In this document: positions 55,104 through 64,000 of the stretch, piece by piece | How the letters are laid out: every line of letters starts with the position of its first letter | Position numbering within the stretch: position 1 is the stretch's first letter | From: Macrocystis pyrifera | Lineage: Eukaryota > Sar > Phaeophyceae > Laminariales > Laminariaceae | DNA length: 64,000 bases | Assembly: GCA_031763025.1 (NCBI GenBank) | Contig: JASSKH010000040.1 | Span: 2,183,001 to 2,247,000, forward strand | Reading direction: 5' to 3' | Translations under genes and position numbers: made by a program | The notes under the pieces: generated by a model | The model's input: the letters and a program-made list of their open reading frames with translations, nothing else | Told to the model about the DNA's origin: nothing | Databases searched by the model: none

Positions 55104-57559
55104 GTGAGAGCGATGGCCGCCAAATTTCAAGCACTATTCTACATGTTTTGGTCAAACTTGGTTGTATAATACGTGTTCATAATAGGTAAACTATTACTAG
55201 TATTAAATATCAGTACTTGGTTGTGTACACACTTGGATCATACACATGATACACCGGGCGTCTGGTATACTGCTTTGCGGCCCCAGTCGAACGGATAGCT
55301 GACTGTAGACACCTGTGACCAAAGATTGTTCGGAGTGCGGTCGAGCGAAACATCTGTACTTGGCGAGCAGGACTGGAAATTGTAAAGGTAATAGTGGGCC
55401 AAGTTTATCATACGTTTAATCCTAGCAGTTGGTTGCGTTATCGGCATGCTATACCGCCGTGAAGAGTAGTGTACTACTGTAGTATGCGTTTGCTTGTATT
55501 TTTATGATGAAAGGCTACTACTATTATACAATCATTCTCCGCCGAAACACGTGCGACCCATCCATCACTCATCGCTCACACTGTTGGATCTTGTGGATTT
55601 TTAAACCCGTCGTCATCCAGCACCCAGCACGTACAACATCCGCGTTGTCCGTGCTGCAGCTGATGTTGATTCTCCATTGTATTTTAATGAAGAGTTACAA
55701 ATTCTGTTGTCACAAAAACTACTACAGTAGTAGTAGTCAGTACTTAAAACACACAGAAAAACACACCAGGTACATCGAAAATAACGCAGATTAGACGTTA
55801 AAATATCATGCTAATGCATTAGATACGGAGAGCGCATATTATACAAAGGCCAGCAAACCAGATGCTGGTGCATTGAACGAGAGAGAGTGAAAAAGAAAGG
55901 GAACAGACTTGTAGCAACAAAGGAATGACAATGTACATCAGACATGCCAACCCCTAGCGTTAAGATTAAGCAAGGTCGGGACACTCTGTATCCCTTGTTA
56001 GGTTTGCCTATTGCGCAGGTACTCGTTGGGACTCACGTGTTTTTGTTTGCTTAAGAGCAGTTTTTTTTCCTTTCGTACACGATGGAGACTGGGAGCAAGG
56101 CGCGTGCCTCGCTGGGGAAAAAAAAAAGCTGTGAGCAACACCATGACACCAGACCCTGCCAGCCTCTGCCAGAGGGCGCCAGCGTGATTGAAACTCAGCC
56201 TCAGGCCTGCCGTCGTTCTAGATTATTTTCGAAATAAAAACGGAATAACGTTATGTCTACTGCAGAATAAACGCGAGGTATATAGAGCGACCTAAAAAGC
56301 GAGAAGATACTGCAGGTCTTTACAGTAGGTCTTACAGTAGATCAACCTTATATAACGTTGTGCGACAGTCAATAATCAGTGGCCAGTAGCCAGCAGTCAG
56401 TATCGTGCTTGGCGCGTGTCGTACACCTTGGTATCTCCTGCCTGCCTGCCTTCCTTCCTTCCTGCCTTCCTTCCTTTCTTCCTTCCTTTCTCTTCCTTCT
56501 TTTCGTAGCGCAACGGACGCATCCCCTATCCCCTATGCCAGAGCTGGGCTACGATACAGTATATCACATCATGCTTCGTGTGGCCGATGCCGTAAAACGA
56601 AGTAGGGTAAAAAAAACGGAAGCTGTCTCATGCGTGTGGTGCCAGGTGCTGCACAAGATGGGATGGCAGGCATGGGCAAGAGTAGGATGAGCACACGCAA
56701 GAGTCTACAATAATGCTCGTAGGATAGTATTTTATGGTGAACGAAACTAATATTAATAGTACTACAGTTATTAATAGTACTCTGCTGCATGAGGTATGAG
56801 ATACAGCACGTGGCTTCGCTCTGCAGCCATCAGCCTCTCAGCTACTATCGATAATGTATACCGATATATGGTAGATATTATTGCATTTACTTGCCACCCG
56901 ACTATGTTTAGCATGAGGTTCATACAACGTTGATCACTCATGAATATTCCCGGAAAGAAGAAAACCAAAGGAAGCCAAAACAAAGAGGAAGGAAACCTCT
57001 GCACAAATCTAGTCCCCTTCTGTACCTACTCCTGGTCAACCTGTGTCTAGAGTCTAGAGTACTCCAGTTGCTGTCCTTGCTCCTTCCTTATCGTCACATG
57101 CTCCTCTCAGCTTCTATTCTTCAATCCTAAGACGCGCCCATACTCCATCCCCACGCCATCAGCGTGGGTCAGTTATCCCCCCCCCTCCGGCTCCTTCTCG
57201 CTTCCTGGCGATCCCTCAGCTGGAGCTTGAACCGCGATATCCTTCGCGAAATAACGATCTGTGTTGTCACCGATAAGATTTGTCGCAGGCGCTCCTTCAC
57301 CACCTCCTTCCTCGCCATCGACCCTCCATCGCTCCCCCCCACGACGCTTGCAGTCAACTGGTCGATAAATATGCTACCCTCTACCCCTATTAATAGGCGC
57401 CCAGATATGCTCATAGTATAAAGTAGTGCTGCGCGTAGAGCCACGCCCACCTCTTTGAATACGCTACAGGTAAAGCCGCAGGTTGGATCTCGTTTACTGG
57501 ACAGTCAGTATTGGTAACTGCAGTCTGTGGGGAAAAAAACGCAGATCAGACAGCATTTT
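55104..57559. other. No gene established; CCTT microsatellite
   Basis: Should contain further exons of the plus-strand gene, but none was identified. A CCTT/CCTG microsatellite lies at about 56440-56495. A minus-strand frame at 57169-57450 (93 codons, with FIDQLTASVVGGSDGGSMAR) looks protein-like but has no supporting splice sites or known family. Confidence 0.35.
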
Positions 57560-57800
57560 ACCGGTTTTAGTGTGTTTTGGGGTTTCAATGTTAGGGCTAC
57601 AGGGTAAATAAAGGTTAACCCCCGCCCCCCCCGCAAAAATAAATGGAACACTAAAAACCAGTTTGTACCTACCCTCTTGTGAAGGTGTTGCCTACTGAGC
57701 TTTAAAGCTAAACGATCGATCGACTACCCAGTCCACGATAGGCCGTATAATATTCTCCCCTCCCTCTGAACGGTGCTCCGTCTCGAAAGGGATTATTATT
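57560..57800. mobile_element. Mosaic of retroposon fragments
   Basis: 57562-57630 matches the 5' block of the SINE-E copy at 44.37 kb (GGTTTTAGTGTGTTTTGGGG, TTAACCCCCGCCCCCC). 57675-57740 matches the tRNA-like SINE head (GTTGCCTACTGAGC; CGACTACCCAGTCC). 57768-57788 is the LINE tail phrase GGTGCTCCGTCTCGAAAGG. Confidence 0.55.
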
Positions 57801-57814
57801 ACGTATGCTTACCT

Positions 57815-57925
57815 TTCGGCAATATAGCGTAGATACCGTTCCTATAGAAACCGAATATCCTTCCGTAAATCAGTATTATAGTATCCCTCATACGCTTCTC
57901 TGCCAGTCGTTTCCCAATTTCCGTT
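57815..57925 (-). mobile_element. Repeat F, copy 1 (ATT/AAT-tailed)
   Basis: CGGCAATATAGCGTAGATAC, CGTTCCTATAGAAACCGAAT and CGCTTCTCTGCCAGTCGTTT are shared with 61425-61535. In both copies a short ATT repeat lies just to the left, so on the minus strand the element ends in an AAT tail. Confidence 0.6.
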
Positions 57926-58187
57926 CCAGGCGTGTTCAATGGTCGAATGATTAAGGTTCATTCTTATCAGAGAGCTTTTGTTCCAGAATTTCCAAAGTTT
58001 GAAAACAATTGGAGATATGTATCAATATACCGCGGCGTTCTGTCACTATTCGTGAATTTCTCCAGAAGCAAAAAAATCATGTTTGTTAATTTCACATATT
58101 TGGGAAAAATAAATCAGGAAAATCTAGAAGATTAAAAAACTGCGCGAAAAAAACATGGAAAATTTGGAAAAAAGCTCTCCGATAAGG
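57926..58187. other. No gene seen
   Basis: AT-rich unique DNA between repeat fragments. A short frame is open, but without support. Confidence 0.35.
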
Positions 58188-58263
58188 ATGACCCTAAGGC
58201 AAGCAACAAATGAGTACGCCCCCCCCTGATATCTATACCCACCCCTCCCCCCCCCCCCCCCCA
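58188..58263 (+). mobile_element. LINE 3' tail with C tract
   Basis: CTAAGGCAAGCAACAAATGA and GTACGCCCCCCCC repeat the LINE 3' end (plus orientation), followed by a second C tract (58249-58262). Confidence 0.65.
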
Positions 58264-58339
58264 CCCCCCCTAAACGGTGGGACCTTTGGGACGTAACGGT
58301 ACTGTATATGGCCGTACGTGAACCTACCCGGTTCGTTTC

Positions 58340-58520
58340 AATGCCTGGGGAACCAGGGACAAGGTAGACATGTTTTTAGTGACGCACGCGCAAGTTCGAA
58401 GTGAGATTCGAACCCGTGTCCTCGACGACGTTAAGTGTGAGGGTGTTAGCTGCTGAGCTATAGGGGTAAAATTGTAATCGATTGCCCAGCCCATGGTAAG
58501 CCTTATAACGCTTTGATCAG
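58340..58520 (-). mobile_element. tRNA-derived SINE
   Basis: The minus strand reads GGGCTGGGCAATCGATTACA, CCCCTATAGCTCAGCAGC (A-box-like) and ACGGGTTCGAATCTCAC (B-box-like, 34-40 nt further on). The stems do not form a proper cloverleaf, so this is a SINE or tRNA pseudogene and not a working tRNA. Heads of the same type lie at 1873 and 57675. Confidence 0.55.
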
Positions 58521-58944
58521 TATAGCTATCCCACAGGCTCATGTCTACAACTACGGTAGTTTCGCTCCGTTCACGGGGACCATGCCATGTTGACGTGTTG
58601 GAAGCCGCCGCCCGACTGAACGCCATTAGGTGACGTCATGCCGCGCTGCGGCACTGAAAGGCAACGTGATCATGCCGTCGGTGTTAATGGTTCCGCTTTT
58701 TCGAGTGTTAGCCGCTTGTATACTGCTGTTTGCTTTTTATACCTGGTACCTGCCTAGCATCACCTCCCTGGTGTGCCTACCTGCATCGTGCTGCGAAGGT
58801 TACAAGAATCGGGAAGATAAACCCTTTCGAACTCTAAACATGATCATACTCGTATGTGTTGTATTATTGCATTTATTAGCCATCCGACAATATTTAGCAT
58901 GATGAGCTTCAACTTTGATCACTCGTAAACACTCCCCGAAATAA

Positions 58945-59805
58945 AGGCCCATCTTATCGAGGACTTTTGATTCTTTCACTTTGATTTGATTTGTTTTTCC
59001 TAATTTAATTTGCATCTGATTGGCCGGATAGTGAACGACCAGGCAGGATTCGGAGGGGCAAATTAGAAAAATCAATTTGAGTGAAAAGTCCTTTGGGGCT
59101 TTTTTTTCGTGTGAATTTTTTATTTCAATTTCGAATTTGGGAGTTGATCAGCCTTGATGTAGCATGTTCATGGTGGGTCAACACTCCCGGTGGAGTCTGG
59201 GGTGGTTCTTGGCCGCTTCGGTGACCACCGTCGAGGCGATAAAACGCGAACCTCAACGACTGGCGACCGGAGCAATAGCCGCGCCCACGGCCACAGACCA
59301 TAGCACATCGTACCCCGGCGGTGGTGCCTCAAAAGAAATCATGGCGGCCGCAAGCCCAATTTTTCGGCCTGCTCGATCGGCCAACCATCACCAAAACCGA
59401 ACAAACGAGCAAAAAAACAGAGGATACGCTCGAGACCTCGATAGCTGCACCACCGTTGCTGTTCCGCACGTGGCGCTTGAGGGCTCCCTCCGCCCACCCA
59501 AGACACCCTGAGAGTGATAGCTTCCTATCCTGCGCCACCAAAAAGAAAAAAATGCTGGCGGCGGCGCGCACGCGACAACGCAAACCTTCGCGCTCGTCTA
59601 CGCTCGTCGCTGTTTGTCGGCTGGGCGTTGTGTGATGCGCTGCGTTGTTCAAGGTTGTTTCGATTCCCTTTTTGTTTGACAATGAGTGCGCCGTTTTCCG
59701 ATAGGATACAAACACGTTTTTTTTTCGAAATCAAATTAAAATTCATTGGAATAGAAATTTTATTTCCAAATAACGAAATTTAGTGTTCCCCGTTAAGATG
59801 GGCTC
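58945..59805 (-). mobile_element. Harbinger-like non-autonomous DNA transposon, copy 2
   Basis: An 861-bp inverse copy of 27885-28748, flanked by TAA on both sides (58942-58944 and 59806-59808). Termini are AGGCCCATCTTATCGAGGAC and GGGGAACACTAAATTTCG (as complement). Internal identity to copy 1 is high by eye throughout. No transposase frame. Confidence 0.75.
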
Positions 59806-60606
59806 TAAGAAAAAAAATAAGTAAAACCAAACTAAAACTGATCATTGTTCCCTTCGACAACGTAACGTACACGTTCCAGCCCGACTTGGAAAGATTACCC
59901 TCTACGAGTAATACACATAGTAGTAGCCTCTCTTCTATCACTCTGAAACAGCAAGTCTCCCACTTTCCTTCTTCAAGGCTCTTCCTTACACCTCCCTCTC
60001 CCTTGACAAACCCTAGTTTACCGTATACCAAACTCCTCGCCAATGTTCCACTCCTCCGTCACTTGCATCGCACTTTTATATAGAGTATAAGCGCCGGCAA
60101 GCTTAACCCTTTTCCAACTCCAAAATAATGATAGTCTAACTTAGAGTGTGGTGTGCCCTTAAGGGAGATGCAGTGGTAAAGGGGTTCATTTCGTGCTGGG
60201 GTGTTATTATACCTTATACACTGTACCTAGCACAACACCTGTCGATCAGCGAGGACAAAAGGAAGAGGTTTCGAAGATACATAACAGGCTTCGACGCTGA
60301 CGCGAAGCTCAAAGAAAGCTGACGCGAAGCCTGTACTATGCTTTCTTCAACTCTTCCTGCGTTTTCCCCTTCGCTGGTCGACACCTACTGCCTCGCGAGA
60401 TGGTCCCGCATCATCTTGAGTTTGCTGGCGATCATATCTTGAAACATATTGCCCTATGAGACAATGATAGTATGATACAGAGTACAGGCCCGCCAACAAG
60501 CAACACCTACACATACTACTATTAGTACATACCTGAGCAAGGCTTGAACCTTTCTTGTGGCAACAACCTGGTCCATAAAATTATATTACTATTATTCTCA
60601 TTATTG

Positions 60607-60613
<7 letters not shown>
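59806..60613. other. No gene seen
   Basis: Unique DNA with a local GACGCGAAGC duplication near 60298-60330. No supported exon. Confidence 0.35.

Positions 60614-60655
<42 letters not shown>
60614..60655. repeat. ATT microsatellite
   Basis: About 14 ATT units at the left of the 60.76-61.09 kb inverted repeat. Confidence 0.95.
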
Positions 60656-60761
60656 GCAGAATATTCTCGGAAGAATGAGAGAATGTGAGTTTTGTACGTA
60701 CGTAAGAAGTTCAAGCCAATCAGATGACTGCGGTGATTCACGGTAGCATGAATCGTAGCCC

Positions 60762-61090
60762 TTGGTAGACACACCTTGTCTGGTACGTAGCCGCAACCTA
60801 CACGTATCAGCGCAGTGAAGCAGAGGCAGAGCTACAGGTCCAAGGTGTGAGACTAGTTTGAGTTCGACTCCAAGGAAGGTCCCTCGATCAAGAAAATAAA
60901 AATAAAAAAGTGTCTGGCTGGCGAAAACCCTGCCTGCTCAGCGTTCAAACAGATCAGATCGAACGCTCAACACAGAGCCCTATTCGAACTCAAACTAGTC
61001 TCACACCTTGGACCTGTAGCTCTGCCTCTGCTTGACTGCGCTGATACGTGTAGATTGCGGCTACGTACCAGACAAGGTGTGTCTACCAAG
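60762..61090. repeat. Large inverted repeat (arms about 118 bp)
   Basis: The left arm 60762-60879 (CTTGGTAGACACACCTTGTC...GTTTGAGTTCGACTCC) is repeated inverted at 60972-61090 with only a few mismatches. The spacer is about 92 bp. The arms include GAGTTCGACTCC, which resembles a pol III B box. ATT tracts flank the whole structure on both sides. Confidence 0.85.
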
Positions 61091-61418
<328 letters not shown>

Positions 61419-61424
61419 CATGCT

Positions 61425-61535
61425 TGCCGTCCGACAATATAGCGTAGACGCCGTTCCTATATAAACCGAATACCCTTCCGTACATCAGTAGTATCCCTCA
61501 TACACTTCTCTGCCAGTCGTTTCCGAATTTTTCTT
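61425..61535 (-). mobile_element. Repeat F, copy 2
   Basis: CGACAATATAGCGTAGACGC, CGTTCCTATATAAACCGAAT and CACTTCTCTGCCAGTCGTTT match copy 1. It directly follows the long ATT tract, which would be its AAT tail on the minus strand. Confidence 0.65.
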
Positions 61536-63883
61536 ATTCGTGAGCCTATATTACTATTCATACTGTAGACACAGAATATGGCAGAACGTATGTATCACAC
61601 TAACCAGTAGCCGGGAAAATATCCATCGTGCGCACGTACAAAAACGGAATAACTGCACCCACCCCCGGCTCGGGAAAAAAATGCTCGGAATCAGACTTGT
61701 TTTCTTTCGGAGTGCGGTCAACTCGTAAAAATGTACGGTACTGTCGCGTTTTAAGGAAAAGTATCGCATCGTGTTTTCGTGTCCACCAAGGGTGTGCATG
61801 CTTTGAGGGTACCCCGGTATCCACCCGGGTATTGACAGTATCGCCGCTCCTCTTGTACTGTATCAGACACCAATACCCACACGTTCCTACGATAAAGGCC
61901 GGGGTACTGTACCCTGCTGTGTTGTGGTACCGCAAAGTATCGGGAATACCACGAGGCCGAGGTGTAACTATACTCTGTACGTATAACATCTATGAGAGGA
62001 ATCCTTATGGTTTTTTGTGACGATAACAGGCTAGATTTTAGAAATACGTAAGCTTGTTGTGATGTACCGGACGAGGTACCACCTTATCATTGAGAAGTAT
62101 CTGCCCTTACTTGATGACGAAAGCTACCTATCCGGGTAGGCAAGCTGGGTGCCTTTTGTACAACACCAAGACAATTCACCCATCCGTACAGATTTACTCA
62201 CCTTGGAGGTTTAAAGAGAAATACTCTGCCGTTGAGAAGCTCATTTACTGATCCTGGCATGTACCCGCCACTTTTGAAACCTTACATGCAAGGTGTGTTT
62301 AGCAGGGTATACTATTAATACTATACTCTGGGGGTATATTATTAAGAGTATACTCTGGGGTAACCGGGTACCAAGCGTGTTGTTTTTAGTCATATTACTC
62401 GGGTAGGTGCCCGGGTGTACTGTGCCCCACGAAACACGCTTGAATTATTTCTAAACGGGCTCTTGACTTGGAACGTTTCAAAGGTGTGTTCTGTACGGTA
62501 GGCACTTTTCAGGTATTTTGAGGTACCCACCTACCCGGGTATAACCCTCTACACAACGGGTAAAACATATTGATTCTACAGCAGTGTCCCCCAGTACTAT
62601 ACCCGTCGTAATAGTACGCATTACGTGTGATATTTTGGATAATGCACTCGGGTAATCGGATGGCCTTTTGTACAGCGTCAACTACAGGTTTTTACCCTTG
62701 TTGCTATAAGGGTCAAACGGGAGCAAACCTAGCAAAGGGTACACCTTACCTACAATCACATAAGGACAGCCCTCCGACATCACCCCCGTCTCCCTAGTAC
62801 CCAATACGTGAGTTTTTTATAATATACCAGGTAGCCGGATATGTAGTCAGGTAACTTTAGCATCGACCTCAATGTCATACTCGCGAAAATACTGTTCCTG
62901 CCCTACTACACACCCTTGAAACGCTTTTATCTCTGTGCCGGGTCTACACACGAATTTATTGTCAACAGTGAAACACGCCACCGGATGATGACTGTGCCCT
63001 TCGAGACGTTGTTTCGTGTGTATAACATGTGTCTATGTGCTCCTGGCACCTGGTATGTGTGACTAAAGGGTGATTTATTTTTCAGTTCGTTGTCCTCGTA
63101 TTTCAAAAATTACGAGACGAACGCAAAAGGTAGGAATTGTGGGCCACGGTCCATACGTACCAATCGACCCGTGCATGTCGAGAACTCGGCTTTGTATGGT
63201 AGATGCGTTTGATGGGGTTTAACAGTAATAATGAAATGAATAAAACGTGGCTATTCTGAAACACACATTACGTCCTCTCCTCCCATCCTTCTGTTGCCCA
63301 TCCGCCGTGGACAAGAAACAACAAAAATGCATACTACTGTGGGCATCTGCTAATCTGGGACAGAAAAGAGGCGACGCCAGCAGGGTGGATCCCTTTTCGA
63401 GAAATCTTCATTGTTAGACGGGGAGACAGTGATTTGAGTATCACTTCGTTAGCGATATCGCAGCTCTACAACAGCACGACCAAGTAGAAAGAGGCTAGGA
63501 AAAAACAGACCATCCCGCCCGCCCAATGCTGGCAGCGAGGTGTGCCGTCGACAACGGCATCCATTTTGTTAGTGCTTATTTTTTACCGGGGTACCTACTC
63601 TCTGCGACGAGGTGCCGGGTTGATTGCCAGACAATTAACGCGGGAGTAGTAAGCCTGGGTGAGAGTCTCCGGCTGGTCGCAGACGGAGGCCTCGTTGAAC
63701 CCAAACTATATACGAATTAACCTACGACGCGATGCTACAACAGCATACGTCTTCTGTACCATACCTGGTATGAAACAACACATGATAAGAGTACGATATG
63801 TATGATACCAGGTTCGTATAGATATACTTAGTTGTACGTTACAGAGCTATGGGTTCCTGTCATAGCTCATATATATGGTTACG
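61536..63883. other. No gene established
   Basis: Unique DNA. ACCCGGGT-type palindromes cluster at 61.8-62.7 kb. TACCAGGTA occurs at 62825 and TACCTGGTA at 63762. A plus-strand frame at 63526-63720 has no recognised family. Confidence 0.35.
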
Positions 63884-64000
63884 GGGGGGGGGGGGGGGGG
63901 GGGCGTGCTAATTTGTTGCTTGCTTTAGTCATTTGACCATTTACCACGCACCCCTTTCGAGACGGGGCACCGTTCCTAGCACCGTTCCTACTCCTAATAG
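63884..64000 (-). mobile_element. C-tailed LINE 3' end, cut by window edge
   Basis: Poly-G (63885-63903 on plus), then GCGTGCTAATTTGTTGCTTG, AGTCATTTGACCATTTACCA and CGAGACGGGGCACCGTTCCT. This is the same 3' end as at 46.73 kb; the element continues beyond the window. Confidence 0.7.

Overview
The window is nuclear DNA from a eukaryote with intron-rich genes. GC-rich exons are separated by long introns full of repeats. Exons carry GT-AG splice sites that join in phase, and there are many homopolymer tracts, microsatellites and short transposons. Arginine/serine-rich and low-complexity proteins, a stand-alone ovothiol-type methyltransferase and LINE/SINE-like elements fit a stramenopile-type alga (for example a brown-alga relative). 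That placement is inference with low confidence. No bacterial, organellar, rRNA or CRISPR features are visible.

Layout. 1-9.8 kb is repeats without a supported gene: a LINE endonuclease fragment with an internal tandem duplication, a GTA microsatellite, a ~220-bp GC-rich array and a ~45-bp minisatellite. 9.9-17.3 kb holds weak plus-strand coding candidates (9884-10618; a three-exon chain at 14104-15136). 17.6-18.0 kb is the first exon of a minus-strand gene for an acidic protein. 18-21.9 kb is a cluster of small transposons, including an expanded array derived from a hairpin element. 21.9-23.2 kb is a probable minus-strand C-terminal gene portion. 25.3-38.55 kb is one large minus-strand gene of ten exons for an SR-related, low-complexity nuclear protein. 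40.54-50.54 kb is a plus-strand seven-exon gene whose joined product matches the C-terminal methyltransferase domain of ovothiol synthase OvoA. Its introns hold C-tailed retroposons. 52.6-55.1+ kb is a plus-strand gene with a SNARE-like heptad helix. 55.2-64 kb has repeats only: SINE-like pieces, a Harbinger-type element, a large inverted repeat between ATT tracts, and a LINE 3' end.

Repeat families named here: MITE-A (~110 bp, ends TTACGGGGG); HP-B (~95-bp hairpin, ends ACCCTTTTAG); SINE-E (~520 bp, C-tailed); a C-tailed LINE; repeat G (GATC-rich, ~200-280 bp); repeats F and J (microsatellite-tailed); and a ~860-bp Harbinger-like element.

The most unusual signal is a dispersed TA-flanked palindrome, TACC(A/T)GGTA (26 exact copies counted by eye), together with TAC(A/T)GTA. 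In several repeat copies these are small insertions at a TA relative to sister copies, as expected for transposon excision footprints or ultrashort insertions.
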